A stretch of 64,000 nt of DNA from an uncultured bacterium (lineage in GTDB: Bacteria; Elusimicrobiota; Elusimicrobia; Elusimicrobiales; Elusimicrobiaceae): positions 62,001 through 126,000 of the forward strand of contig CASEVY010000010.1 in NCBI GenBank assembly GCA_949291515.1, read 5' to 3'. The position numbers and the translations under genes were made by a program. Below are positions 34,968 through 43,882 of the stretch, piece after piece (the stretch's first letter is position 1; every line of letters begins with the position of its first letter). The notes beneath the pieces were generated by a model that saw only the letters and a program-made list of their open reading frames with translations, had not been told where the DNA came from and did not search any database.

Positions 34968-35521
34968 CCCTTTATGCTCCTGCCTAACTCTTTCGCGGCT
35001 TTAAGATATTCGCTTTGCAGTATCGCGCCTTTCTGCCCGATATGACCTGCCAAAACCATACCCAAATCTTTAAGATTTAAATAATCGATTATGCTTTTGT
35101 ACGTGGCTTTAAGACCGTCGTAATCTCCGTCTTTTTCGCAGCCTTCGGCCGAGGCGAGCAGGACGCAGGCCTCGATTTTAAGTTTGTTTTTTGCTTCGGG
35201 CTTCATATAGGCGTAGAGCTTGTCTATCGCCGATTTTATTTGCGCGCTCATACTAAACCAATACAGCGGCGTGGCGAAAACGAGTATTTCGGCCTGTTCG
35301 AGCAACGGCGCCAAATCGGCGAAGCCGTCTTTAAAAACGCAGGGCTTGCCGCCGCTCCAGCATTTGTCGCAGGCTTTGCAAGGTTCTATGGGGTGGAAAG
35401 CTGTTTCAAAGACTTTTACTCGGTGTCCGTTCTCCTTTGCGCCTTCCATAAAAGCATTGGCCAAAAGCGCACTGTTGCCCAGTTCGCGCGGACTGCCGGT
35501 AAGTACCAAAATATTTTTCAT
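34964..35521 (-). CDS. Flavodoxin-fold NAD(P)H-dependent FMN reductase-like protein
   Basis: 185 residues. The flavin phosphate loop GSPRELGNSALLANAF starts the protein, followed by the cysteine cluster CKACDKCWSGGKPC. The middle has LVFATPLYWFSMSAQIKSAIDKLY, typical of the iron-sulfur flavoprotein/FMN-reductase family. The cysteines may be redox active or bind a cluster. The substrate is unknown. It overlaps the convergent barrel gene's stop by 4 bp. Confidence 0.88.
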   Translation of the reverse strand: MKNILVLTGSPRELGNSALLANAFMEGAKENGHRVKVFETAFHPIEPCKACDKCWSGGKPCVFKDGFADLAPLLEQAEILVFATPLYWFSMSAQIKSAIDKLYAYMKPEAKNKLKIEACVLLASAEGCEKDGDYDGLKATYKSIIDYLNLKDLGMVLAGHIGQKGAILQSEYLKAAKELGRSIKG

Positions 35522-35602
35522 AAAAATGTTCCTCCTCGTAAATAGTATAATATTTGTGGGCTTTAAGGCTTATCTTAATTTTTTTGTAATTTTATATTTG
35601 CT

Positions 35603-36235
35603 ATGCCGATAAAATTCATTTTAGCTTCCCTTCTGCTTTCGCTTATGCCGGGGCCGGATATATTTTTCGTTATGACGCAGAGTATTGCGCGCGGTTCAAG
35701 GGCGGCTTTGAGCGTTACTTTGGGGCTGTGTTCCGGGCTGTTTTTCCATACGGCGGCGGTAGCTTTGGGGCTGGCCGCTTTAATGGCGGCAAGCCCGCTA
35801 TGTATGACTTTGGTTAAGATATTCGGCGGGTTGTATCTTTTTTGGATTGGCCTTTGCGCGCTGCGCGCTTCTAAAAGCGGGGATAAAAGCGCAAGCCCGA
35901 ATATAAAGCCGTCGGCGCAAGAGCAGAAAGGTTTTTTTGCTCTTTATAAACAGGGGCTTATAATGAATCTTCTTAATCCCAAGGTAATATTATTCTTTCT
36001 GTCTTTTTTGCCCGCTTTTGTTCCGGCGGATATTTCCGTGCCTTACGGCGTATATATAATATTTTTGGGGTTTTGTTTCGCGCTTAGCGCGCTTACGGTG
36101 TTTGGGGCGGTATCCTTTTTCGGCGGGTATCTTAATGATGTTTTGCATATAGGGCGTTATGCCCAATCAAAAGCGTTTGCTTGGATAAGCGCCCTGATAT
36201 ATTGGATTATAGCCGCTTGGATTTTATTTGCTTAA
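35603..36235 (+). CDS. LysE/RhtB family amino acid exporter
   Basis: 210 residues, six membrane helices, with family motifs LLSLMPGPDIFFVMTQSIARGSRAALSVTLGLCSG at the N-terminus and GLIMNLLNPKVILFFLSFLP in the centre. Exports amino acids or homoserine lactones in other members; the substrate is not predictable. Divergent from the flavoprotein gene. Confidence 0.92.
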   Translation: MPIKFILASLLLSLMPGPDIFFVMTQSIARGSRAALSVTLGLCSGLFFHTAAVALGLAALMAASPLCMTLVKIFGGLYLFWIGLCALRASKSGDKSASPNIKPSAQEQKGFFALYKQGLIMNLLNPKVILFFLSFLPAFVPADISVPYGVYIIFLGFCFALSALTVFGAVSFFGGYLNDVLHIGRYAQSKAFAWISALIYWIIAAWILFA

Positions 36236-36252
36236 GAGTGGGAGCTTCAAAT

Positions 36253-36284
36253 AAAAAAGCCGCCTGTCAAAAGGCGGCTTTTAA
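36253..36284. terminator. Bidirectional intrinsic terminator
   Basis: Stem AAAAGCCGCC / GGCGGCTTTT with loop TGTCAAAA, between the LysE gene and tRNA-Leu on the opposite strand; T/A runs flank both sides. Confidence 0.9.
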
Positions 36285-36288
36285 ATTT

Positions 36289-36372
36289 TACCGAGAGAGG
36301 GACTCGAACCCTCACGTCCTTGCGGACAATGGTTTTTGAGACCATCCTGTCTACCAATTCCAGCATCCCGGC
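36289..36372 (-). tRNA. tRNA-Leu(CAA)
   Basis: 84-nt class II tRNA. Acceptor GCCGGGA pairs with TCTCGGT with a G-U at position 1-72. D-arm region is followed by anticodon stem ATGGT/ACCAT with loop CTCAAAA (CAA complement at 36336-36338). A long variable arm TGTCCGCAAGGACG and T-arm GAGGGTTCGAGTCCCTC follow. The 3' CCA is not encoded. Confidence 0.95.
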
Positions 36373-36467
36373 GGAAATCCGATTAAAATTTAAACTTCTT
36401 AATGCTACTCTCTAATTCTAGCAAATTTGAAGCGTTTTCCAAAATGTTTTTATTTTCACGCCTGAAA

Positions 36468-38330
36468 CTAATTCATAGGAGTGGCGGTTACGGAGCTTCT
36501 TTTCTTTATATTCCAGGTAGGGTTGACGAAGTTTATTACTCCTTCCGCTATTGCGCTGCCCAAGATGTCTATAAACCGTTCCTGCTTCAGCAGTTCCTCT
36601 TGATAGGGGATCATCATATAGACGTTTTCTATCAGTATGGACGGTACTTGAGGGGAACTGCGGGTTACGGAAAAATCCGCCTGTAAAATACCTTCGGTCG
36701 GCAGTCCGACATTCTTTATGAAACTGCTTTGCATCGCTTGGGCAAATGGCAGGCTGTGCGGATAATAATAAAATACGGAAGAGCCTCTTTCCCTGGCGAA
36801 AGGGTCTATATAATCAGGCAGCGCGTTATTGTGTATGCTGACGAAAAGATGGGCATTGTTCTCTTCCAGTTTTTCCGTTCTTCTGTAAAGTGGCATAGTT
36901 TCTTTTTCCGTTTTGGACAAAAACACTTCCGCGCCCAAAGCCTCCAAATGTTTTTTGGTTGCGAGGGCTATATCGTAATTGGCTTCGTATTCCAACAGTC
37001 CGCTGGGGCCGACGGCTCCGTCATAAGGTATGGTTCTTTTGGGGGAATGGCCCGGGTCGAGCACTATTTTAAGGCCGTTTAGCGGTTTCTCTTCAGTGAA
37101 ATTGAATTTGGGTTGATGATAAAGTTCAAATATAAGGTTATTGTCCTGATATTTGTAAGTGTATCCCCAAAGGCGGGCGCCATTTTTGTAGCGGGCTTTT
37201 ATTTTTTTTGCGCCGTCGGAAACAATTTCGTAGTCCAACCCGGCGAGCAGTTCGTCTTCGCTGTCGCTCATTATGGTGTTAAGGGCTTGAGTATAGTAGA
37301 GGGTGACGTCGAAAGAGTCGTGGTTTTCGTCCACCTTGAAACTTACTTTTTCCGTATTTTTTATGGTGAGGACGGTTTTATCTTCTTCGGGCGCGGCTGA
37401 AATCTCCCAAGCGATATTGCGGGGTTTTTTCAAGCTGCTGTCCGGCGAGAGAAATCTTCTTTCAATCCAGCCGACGGCATTTTCGTCCAATTTTACGCGG
37501 TATAGATTGTTTATTCGGCCGGTAACTTCCACGCTGCCGTATAGTTTAGTATCCAGAATGTGTCCGCTGGGCTGAGGCGTGGGCCTTAATCTGGAATCTT
37601 CTTTGATTACCTTGGCCGTTTTTGAGGCTTGATCCTGGGGGAGTATTTTTATTTTGCCCAAAGTGGAGGCTTTCGCTTTAAGTTTGCCGTTGTCGTCATA
37701 CATATAGTAGGTTACTTTAGTTGACTTCCCGCTCGGTTTGACATTGGCGAAATTTACGGTTTTTTTGTATATTCCGGGTTCCCGCTGGGAGGCTATTAGC
37801 AGCTCGTCCTGGAAGTAGTCGCCCGCGCTCATTTTTACTACCATATTCGGCGTTCCCGCCACGGTAAAATCCAAGATATCGTTTTCGGATAGTTCCACGT
37901 CGCTTGCCGGGAAGAGGCTGGAAGTGTCAAATCTCGGTTTTTTAAGGTAGTCTTTATAGTTGAAGCCTCGTACGAATACGCTTCTTTTATATTTATGTGT
38001 TTTTTCGGAATCTGTAAACTCTATGATAAAATCCATATCGCCGGGATTTACGGGCAGATAAGTCAGCCAAGTGCCGGTGCGGTATATGGGCACGTCCACG
38101 CCGTTTATGGTAAGAAGGCCGCCTCCCGCGTGCACTTTCCCGAAGAGGAAAATCCCTTTTGCGCCTTCCGCTATTCTGGTGTTTTGATGAGGATATTCCA
38201 CCGTAACGGGCAATATTTTCTTGGGGTTTTTGTCCCGCGTCATCAGGTTGGGGGCAGTGGGAATAATATCCTGCGGCAATGCGGCCGTGGCTAAAAACAG
38301 AAGGAAAGTGAAGATTGCCGTTTTTTTCAT
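36468..38330 (-). CDS. N-acetylmuramoyl-L-alanine amidase with long N-terminal region
   Basis: Cleaves peptide stems from peptidoglycan in the periplasm. Start 38330 gives the signal peptide MKKTAIFTFLLFLATAALPQ; the frame runs 60 codons further but overlaps the divergent gene. Of 620 residues, about 40-330 hold beta-rich domains including an SH3-like segment (SGHILDTKLYGSVEVTGRIN). The Amidase_3 domain runs from about 410: VLDPGHSPKRT (Zn His), EYEANYDIALATKKHLE (Zn Glu), VSIHNNA (Zn His) and ILIENVYM (catalytic Glu). It could be a divisome amidase (AmiC-like). Confidence 0.92.
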   Translation of the reverse strand: MKKTAIFTFLLFLATAALPQDIIPTAPNLMTRDKNPKKILPVTVEYPHQNTRIAEGAKGIFLFGKVHAGGGLLTINGVDVPIYRTGTWLTYLPVNPGDMDFIIEFTDSEKTHKYKRSVFVRGFNYKDYLKKPRFDTSSLFPASDVELSENDILDFTVAGTPNMVVKMSAGDYFQDELLIASQREPGIYKKTVNFANVKPSGKSTKVTYYMYDDNGKLKAKASTLGKIKILPQDQASKTAKVIKEDSRLRPTPQPSGHILDTKLYGSVEVTGRINNLYRVKLDENAVGWIERRFLSPDSSLKKPRNIAWEISAAPEEDKTVLTIKNTEKVSFKVDENHDSFDVTLYYTQALNTIMSDSEDELLAGLDYEIVSDGAKKIKARYKNGARLWGYTYKYQDNNLIFELYHQPKFNFTEEKPLNGLKIVLDPGHSPKRTIPYDGAVGPSGLLEYEANYDIALATKKHLEALGAEVFLSKTEKETMPLYRRTEKLEENNAHLFVSIHNNALPDYIDPFARERGSSVFYYYPHSLPFAQAMQSSFIKNVGLPTEGILQADFSVTRSSPQVPSILIENVYMMIPYQEELLKQERFIDILGSAIAEGVINFVNPTWNIKKRSSVTATPMN

Positions 38331-38355
38331 ACTAATAAAATGATAACATAAAAAT

Positions 38356-39087
38356 ATGATACAGCGCGACACAATCCTAAAAGACGTAAACGAACTTCTT
38401 AACGTCGCCCTAACGCCCGAGCATAACGGTTTGCAGGTGGAGGGGAAACGCGAGATAAAGAAGATAGTCTTCGGCGTATCGGCCACTATGGAGCTTTTTA
38501 AATGCGCCAAAGCGGCGGGCGCCGATATGGTAATGACGCATCACGGCCTTATTTGGAATAATGCCGAAAATATTACCGGCGTATTCGGCAGAAGGGTGGC
38601 TTTTCTTATAAAGAACGATATAAACTTGGCGTCATATCACTTGCCGCTGGACAGGCACCCCAAACTGGGCAACAATGCGCAGCTGGCCTCTAAAATGGGC
38701 CTGAAGAATATTAAGCCGTTCGGTACATATCACGGGATAGACATAGGTTTTATCGGGGAAGTAAAGCCGGCGCGCGACATCGAGAAGTTTTGCGCTCTTT
38801 TAAACGGAGAATGTGTACTGTGCGGGCCGGAGAAAGTTAAAAGAGTCGCCGTAGTCAGCGGCGGCGCGCACGATATGTTGGGCCAGGCGATAGACGCGGG
38901 GGCGGATTTGTTCGTGACTGGCAGCCGCGACGAATACGTTCTTGAGCAATGCCGCGAGGCCGGTATCAATTTTATAGCCATGGGCCATTATAATTCCGAA
39001 GTGTACGGAATAAAAGCGCTGATGGAATATATAAAGAAGCATTACAAAGTAGAAGTGCAATTCATTGACGTACCAAATCCCTTTTAA
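38356..39087 (+). CDS. Nif3-like dinuclear metal protein (YbgI/DUF34)
   Basis: 243 residues, the short YbgI-like form without an insert domain. Metal ligands are recognisable: paired His in MTHHGLIW, Asp in LPLDRHPKLGNN, and late His/Glu in MGHYNSEVYG. Widely conserved hexameric ring protein proposed as a GTP cyclohydrolase-like or repair hydrolase; function unsettled. TGATAACAT, an extended -10 motif, ends 6 nt before the ATG, and no Shine-Dalgarno is present (see findings). Confidence 0.93.
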   Translation: MIQRDTILKDVNELLNVALTPEHNGLQVEGKREIKKIVFGVSATMELFKCAKAAGADMVMTHHGLIWNNAENITGVFGRRVAFLIKNDINLASYHLPLDRHPKLGNNAQLASKMGLKNIKPFGTYHGIDIGFIGEVKPARDIEKFCALLNGECVLCGPEKVKRVAVVSGGAHDMLGQAIDAGADLFVTGSRDEYVLEQCREAGINFIAMGHYNSEVYGIKALMEYIKKHYKVEVQFIDVPNPF

Positions 39088-39098
39088 GGAGAATCTGT

Positions 39099-40331
39099 AT
39101 GGAAAAAATATTTAAAACTATAGACGGACTTAGAGATTATGTTCTTGAGCTTCAAACGAATATGACAGCTCTTCCCGCGGTGTCGCCCGAACAAGGTGGC
39201 AAAGGGGAGTTGGCCAAATCCAAATATTTGGAAGCGGAACTCAAGAAGATGAAATTTGACGAAATTTTCCATATAGACGCGCCCGACGCTGCTGCCGAAG
39301 GCGGAATAAGACCCAATATCATAGCCAGATATTACGGCAAGAACAGAGATGTAACCTTGTGGCTTCTTACGCATATGGACGTCGTGCCGGAAGGTGACAG
39401 GTCCTTGTGGAAGACAGATCCTTTTAAACTCACTTTAGACGCCGACGGCGATACCGTATACGGCCGCGGCGTGGAAGACAATCAGCAAGCCGTATCGGCT
39501 GCATTGACGGCGGCCAAAGCGGTAATGGAAAGCGGCGCTGAAATACCGGTAAACTTGGGCATTATGCTTTTATCCGACGAAGAAACGGGCAATAAATACG
39601 GTATGGATTACGTGATAGAGAAACGGCCGGATTTGTTCGGCAAGAACGACAGTTTCTTGGTGCAGGATTCCGGCGATCCTAAAGGTTGCGAAGTGGAAAT
39701 AGCGGAGAAGAACGTTTTTTGGATAAAATTTACTACTGAAGGCAAGCAGTGCCACGGTTCTATGCCCGCCAGCGGAAACAATGCTTTGTATGCCGGTTCT
39801 CAGCTGTTGATAAGGTTAAGAGACGGGCTTTACGCAAAGTTTGATAAGAGAGATTCTCTCTTTGCGCCGGACAACAGCACATTTGAACCCACAAAGAAAG
39901 ATGCCAATGTCCCCAATGTCAACACGATACCGGGTACTGATGTGTTTTATATGGACTGCAGGGTTTTGCCTTCTTACGAACCGCAGGCTTTTAAGGACGA
40001 GGTCGCCTCTATAGTAAAGGGTGTGGAGAAAGATTTTAAAGTCAAAGTAACCTGGGAGATCCTGCACAGCGCGGTATCTAAAGCGACTTCGCCGGAAGCT
40101 CCGATAGTCAAACTCTATTGCGAAGCGGTAAAAGAGGTTAATAAGGTTGAGCCAAAAGTATTGGGCGTTGGCGGCGGAACTTTCGCCGCGGCGGTAAGGA
40201 ATTTGGATTTGGCCGCTGTGGTAGGTTCCAAGATATACGGCGATCCGCATATCCCTAATGAGAAGTCGAGCCTCAAATTCACTTTGGACGACGTGAAAGT
40301 AATCACGTATGTTCTTATGCATTTGAAATAA
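39099..40331 (+). CDS. M20 family metallopeptidase
   Basis: 410 residues with the di-zinc site: LLTHMDVVP (His), YGRGVEDNQQAV (bridging Asp), LSDEETGNKYG (catalytic Glu and ligand Glu), VQDSGDPKG, and a late ligand in a DPHIPNEKSSL stretch. A dimerisation domain is inserted at about 200-320. Probably a cytosolic di- or oligopeptidase. AAGGAG at 39087-39092 supports the start. Follows the Nif3-like gene by 11 bp. Confidence 0.93.
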   Translation: MEKIFKTIDGLRDYVLELQTNMTALPAVSPEQGGKGELAKSKYLEAELKKMKFDEIFHIDAPDAAAEGGIRPNIIARYYGKNRDVTLWLLTHMDVVPEGDRSLWKTDPFKLTLDADGDTVYGRGVEDNQQAVSAALTAAKAVMESGAEIPVNLGIMLLSDEETGNKYGMDYVIEKRPDLFGKNDSFLVQDSGDPKGCEVEIAEKNVFWIKFTTEGKQCHGSMPASGNNALYAGSQLLIRLRDGLYAKFDKRDSLFAPDNSTFEPTKKDANVPNVNTIPGTDVFYMDCRVLPSYEPQAFKDEVASIVKGVEKDFKVKVTWEILHSAVSKATSPEAPIVKLYCEAVKEVNKVEPKVLGVGGGTFAAAVRNLDLAAVVGSKIYGDPHIPNEKSSLKFTLDDVKVITYVLMHLK

Positions 40332-40332
40332 A

Positions 40333-40707
40333 ATGAAGAACAATATATTTACCAGCGAAATAATATTGATAGTATTGGCGATAGCGGTTTTCGGCTGGCT
40401 TTCCGCCCGAAAGATAGATGTCATTAGGGCGGAAGCCGCTGCCGCCGCTTCCAAAGAGAGCATTACCAGACTTCAGGACGCGGTAAACGTGTACCGCTGG
40501 GAACACGAAAACCGCTGCCCCGATAATTTGGATTTGCTTATACCGGAATATATAGAAAAAATACCGCTTGCTTATAAAACTCTTTCCGATTCCTCCTCAA
40601 AGGTTAAGTATGGTCCTTATAATCAAACTTTTGACGGAAGCGGCGGGTGGATTTTCGTCAACGACGAACAGGCGGAAAATTACTGCGAAGTATTTTTGAA
40701 TATTTAG
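40333..40707 (+). CDS. Atypical pilin/pseudopilin-like protein
   Basis: 124 residues: KNNIFTSEIILIVLAIAVFGWL at the N-terminus, then a helix (EAAAAASKESITRLQDAVNVYRWEH) and a small GspG-like domain (CPDNLDLLIPEYIEKIPLAY, GSGGWIFV). This is the type II/IV pseudopilin layout. The usual Gly before the cleavage site is missing; aligning Glu9 with the conserved +5 Glu places Asn4 at -1. The prepilin peptidase gene follows at once, supporting a pilin link. It could also be an uncleaved membrane-anchored homologue. Confidence 0.7.
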   Translation: MKNNIFTSEIILIVLAIAVFGWLSARKIDVIRAEAAAAASKESITRLQDAVNVYRWEHENRCPDNLDLLIPEYIEKIPLAYKTLSDSSSKVKYGPYNQTFDGSGGWIFVNDEQAENYCEVFLNI

Positions 40708-40718
40708 GAGACTTCTTA

Positions 40719-41489
40719 ATGCCCGACATATTTATCCTTTGCGTTTCTTTCGTTTTCGGTTTGGTTATAGGGAGCTTCCTAAACGTCTGCGTATACAGAA
40801 TACCGGCCAAAATATCGATAGTATGGCCGCCTTCCTCCTGCCCAAAATGCAAAAGCAGAATAAAATGGTACGACAATATCCCGGTATTAAGCTATTTGAT
40901 TTTGGGCGGCAAATGCCGCAGCTGTAAAGAGAAAATATCCGTGGAATATCCGATAGTGGAATTCCTTACCGCGTGCCTTACGCTTTTGTTCGTATGGAAA
41001 TTGGGGCTTACTTTATGGCTGCCTTTCGCGCTTATAATACTTTACAGTCTTATAGTCCTTTCGGTAATCGATATTAAACTTATGATAATACCCGACAGGT
41101 TTTCCATAGGCTTGATAGTATTTGGTTTGGCCTGCGCTTTTGCCAATCCCGCATTTAACGGCGGGGTTTGGGATAGGGTAATATCTTCTTTAATCGGCGG
41201 CGCGGTGGGGTTCTTCGGCTTGTGGATTACGGCGATTATCGGGCAGTTGATTTTCAAGAAAGAGGCTATGGGCGGCGGCGACATAAAACTTATGGGCGCC
41301 ATCGGCGCGATAAGCGGCTGGATAGGGGTGGTAAACGCATTGATAGTATCTTCTTTCGCGGGCGTTCTTTACTTTGGGGTTTTGATGTTGTTAAAGAAAC
41401 CTGCGGAAAATAACGCCATACCCTTCGGGCCGTTTCTGAGCGTGGGGCTGATAGTCAATATGCTGTTGCCCAATTTTACGCTGTATTAA
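40719..41489 (+). CDS. pilD: Prepilin peptidase (leader peptidase / N-methyltransferase)
   Basis: 256 residues from ATG 40719, preceded by TAGGAG overlapping the pilin gene's stop; the frame extends upstream without a better start. N-terminal GSFLNVCVYRIP, zinc-binding pairs CPKCKS and CRSCKE, the two catalytic aspartates in VIDIKLMIIPD and GGGDIKLMGAIG, and seven to eight membrane helices. Processes and N-methylates prepilins for type IV pili, type II secretion or competence pili. No other pilus genes are in the window. Confidence 0.95.
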   Translation: MPDIFILCVSFVFGLVIGSFLNVCVYRIPAKISIVWPPSSCPKCKSRIKWYDNIPVLSYLILGGKCRSCKEKISVEYPIVEFLTACLTLLFVWKLGLTLWLPFALIILYSLIVLSVIDIKLMIIPDRFSIGLIVFGLACAFANPAFNGGVWDRVISSLIGGAVGFFGLWITAIIGQLIFKKEAMGGGDIKLMGAIGAISGWIGVVNALIVSSFAGVLYFGVLMLLKKPAENNAIPFGPFLSVGLIVNMLLPNFTLY

Positions 41490-41512
41490 ACCGATATTGA
41501 TTTTGATGAAAT

Positions 41513-41540
41513 GGGCCGCGCTTTTGAGCGCGGCCTTTTT
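41513..41540 (+). terminator. Intrinsic terminator after pilD
   Basis: Stem GGCCGCG (41514-41520) with CGCGGCC (41529-41535), followed by TTTTT. Confidence 0.88.
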
Positions 41541-41555
41541 GCTTTTGAGCGCGGC
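41520..41555. repeat. 15-bp direct repeat at the pilD terminator
   Basis: gcttttgagcgcggc occurs at 41520-41534 and exactly again at 41541-41555. The second copy duplicates the loop and right arm of the terminator. Confidence 0.8.
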
Positions 41556-41612
41556 TGAAATACTTTAAAAGAATTCCTTTTGCGGCAAGTAGTTTTGCCG
41601 GGAAATGTCGGC

Positions 41613-41640
41613 GCAAAAAAGCCTGCCATTAATGGCAGGC
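41613..41640 (-). terminator. Intrinsic terminator of the tdh-nth operon
   Basis: On the - strand, GCCTGCCATT/AATGGCAGGC forms a near-perfect palindrome followed by TTTTTT, 24 bp after the nth stop. Confidence 0.88.
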
Positions 41641-41664
41641 GAAGCGAAACTCAAAATATCAAAG

Positions 41665-42309
41665 TTATTTTGCCCTAAGGCCGTTTTTGGGGCAGTAAGC
41701 GGACAAAGGACATTGATCGCATTTTGGGCCGCGCGCGTGGCATATTCCGCGCCCGTGCCAAATCAGGGCGTGGCTTATCCAATGCCAATATTTTTTGTCT
41801 AATATCTTTGTTAAATCACGCTCCACTTTAACGGGGTCGGTATTTCTTGTCAGGCCGATTCTGTATGAAAGCCTTTTGACATGCGTATCAATTACTATGC
41901 CTTCCGTTATGCCGTAGAAATCCTGCAAAACGACATTGGCCGTTTTTCTGGCGACTCCGCGCAGCTTAAGCAGTTTTTGCATATCGGCGGGCACTTCGCC
42001 GCCGTATTGTTCAATCAATATTTTGGAAGTTTCGGAAAGAGATTTCGCCTTGGCGTGATAAAAGCCCGTAGATTTGATAAGTTTTTCTATGTCGGGCAAA
42101 GAGGCTTGGCTCATGGCTTTGGCGTCGGGGTATTTTTCAAAGAGTTTGGGCGTTACCATATTGACTCTGGCGTCGGTGCATTGGGCGGAAAGTATTACCG
42201 CGCACAAGAGCTGAAAGGCCGAATCATAGTGCAGGGCCGTTTTGGTTTTCGGATAAAGTTTTTTTAAGTCTTTGATAAGAACGGGTATTTCATCTTTTTT
42301 TAAAAGCAT
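41665..42309 (-). CDS. nth: Endonuclease III
   Basis: DNA glycosylase/AP lyase for oxidised pyrimidines. 214 residues: LLCAVILSAQCTDARVN, helix-hairpin-helix KLRGVARKTANVVL with the catalytic Lys, catalytic Asp in IDTHVKRLSYRIGL, and the [4Fe-4S] ligands in CHARGPKCDQCPLSAYC. Its start lies 20 bp inside the ABC permease gene, so it is translated as part of the metal-transport operon, an uncommon partner. Confidence 0.96.
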   Translation of the reverse strand: MLLKKDEIPVLIKDLKKLYPKTKTALHYDSAFQLLCAVILSAQCTDARVNMVTPKLFEKYPDAKAMSQASLPDIEKLIKSTGFYHAKAKSLSETSKILIEQYGGEVPADMQKLLKLRGVARKTANVVLQDFYGITEGIVIDTHVKRLSYRIGLTRNTDPVKVERDLTKILDKKYWHWISHALIWHGRGICHARGPKCDQCPLSAYCPKNGLRAK

Positions 42310-43108
42310 AATTCCTCAGCGATACTGCAATCAATAGAATTATAATATCTACGGCGATTATCATAGCGCCGCTTGGCATATTGAACATAAAAGCGGAATA
42401 TATTCCCAATATTACGCCAATTACGGAAAACGAAGCGGCCAAAATCAGCGCTTTTTTAAAAGTCTTGGCTAGCTGCAGAGCGGCCGTCGGCGGGATTATA
42501 ATCATCGCCGATACCAGCATTATGCCGACCACTTTTAAAGCTATAACTACCGCCGCCGCCGATATTAAAACGAGAATGATATTCATTCTTTCGGTATGCA
42601 CGCCGGCGGTCTTGGTAAAATTTTGGTCAAAGGTAATGGCGATTAAGTCATTGTAAAATACATAAACCAAGCAGAGTATTATTGCGGCCAAAACGAAAGC
42701 CAAAACAAGCTCGCTTGTACTTACGGTAAGAATGCTTCCAAAGAGAAAAGAGAGCAAATCCACATTAAATCCGCCCGCCAAGGCGGCCAAAATAAGGCCC
42801 AGCGATATACCCGCGGCGGCTATTATGCCCAGCGCGCTGTCGGAGTGTACTTTCGCGCTTGCGCTTATTTTGTATATCCCCAGAGAGCTCAGCATTACCA
42901 CCGGTATAGCCATAAAGACGGGGCTGGTATTGGTAATTAACCCCAAGGCTATGCCGCTTAGGGCTACGTGGCTTAGGCTGTCGCCGATTAAAGAGAGCCT
43001 TTTTAGCACCAAAAATACGCCAAGCACCGCTGTGATTACTGCTATCAGCGCGCCCGCGATTAAGGCCTTTTGCACAAAGGCATAAGATAAAAACTCAATG
43101 ATGTCCAT
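42290..43108 (-). CDS. znuB: Metal (Zn/Mn/Fe) ABC transporter permease
   Basis: 272 residues, about eight membrane helices, family ABC-3: FLVLKRLSLIGDSLSHVALSGIALG near the N-terminus, and IMLVSAMIIIPPTAALQLAKTF towards the end. Starts 14 bp inside the ATPase gene. The metal cannot be told from the permease; zinc is suggested by the adjacent Zn-dependent tdh gene only. Confidence 0.92.
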   Translation of the reverse strand: MDIIEFLSYAFVQKALIAGALIAVITAVLGVFLVLKRLSLIGDSLSHVALSGIALGLITNTSPVFMAIPVVMLSSLGIYKISASAKVHSDSALGIIAAAGISLGLILAALAGGFNVDLLSFLFGSILTVSTSELVLAFVLAAIILCLVYVFYNDLIAITFDQNFTKTAGVHTERMNIILVLISAAAVVIALKVVGIMLVSAMIIIPPTAALQLAKTFKKALILAASFSVIGVILGIYSAFMFNMPSGAMIIAVDIIILLIAVSLRNYAFKKR

Positions 43109-43880
43109 GGCTCTCCTTAAACGGGCAGCTGCTCTCGCTGTGCAGATGGTCCATAAGATGCGGGGTATAGGGGCCGAAGTAGTCGGTAACCTTTTTTGAG
43201 CGGCAGAAATTATGTTTATCTCCGCAGAAAATCAGCTCTTTATCCAAAATAATAAAATTGTTTACGTACTTGCCTATGTCGGCTATGTCGTGCGTTATGA
43301 CCAATACGGCGGTATCGGAATCTTTGTTTATTTCCGAAATCATTTCAAAAAGATTTTCCCTGGAAGAGCTGTCCAAAGCTGTTGAAGGCTCGTCGAGTAT
43401 TATCAGCGAGGGTTTGTTTATCAGCGTTCTGGCCAAAAGGACGCGCTGCTGCTGCCCGCCGGAAAGCTCGCTGAAGAGCTTGTCTTTATATTCCAAACAT
43501 TTGGTTTGCTTCATAATTTCGATAGTCAGACGATTGTCTTCGGCATTAAATATGCGCGGCATCTTTTTTGTGCTTAACAGGCCTAGGCGCGCGACGTCAA
43601 AAGCGGTAAGGGGCATAAGTTTGGGCGGAGTCGCTTTCTGTTCAAGATATCCTATTTTGCGCCAATCTTTAAAGTCCTTTATCTCTTGCCCGAAGAGTTT
43701 TATGCTGCCCTTTTCAGCTTTAAGCAGGCCCAAAACAAGTTTTATTAGGGTTGTCTTCCCGCTGCCGTTGGGGCCGAGCAGGCCGGTAAAATCGCCGCGT
43801 TTAACTTCAAAAGAAATATTTTTCAACACTTCTTCCCCGTTATAGGCGAAAGACAAATCCTTAACTTCTATAATGTTCAT
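43095..43880 (-). CDS. znuC: Metal ABC transporter ATP-binding protein
   Basis: 261 residues with Walker A GLLGPNGSGKTTLIK, Q-loop IGYLEQKA, signature LSGGQQQRVLLART, Walker B LIILDEPSTALD, and H-loop ITHDI. The C-terminus is extended and ends in a His-rich tail (PHLMDHLHSE, ESHGHH) that may bind metal. It starts 2 bp after the binding-protein gene's stop. Confidence 0.94.
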   Translation of the reverse strand: MNIIEVKDLSFAYNGEEVLKNISFEVKRGDFTGLLGPNGSGKTTLIKLVLGLLKAEKGSIKLFGQEIKDFKDWRKIGYLEQKATPPKLMPLTAFDVARLGLLSTKKMPRIFNAEDNRLTIEIMKQTKCLEYKDKLFSELSGGQQQRVLLARTLINKPSLIILDEPSTALDSSSRENLFEMISEINKDSDTAVLVITHDIADIGKYVNNFIILDKELIFCGDKHNFCRSKKVTDYFGPYTPHLMDHLHSESSCPFKESHGHH

Positions 43881-43882
43881 AT

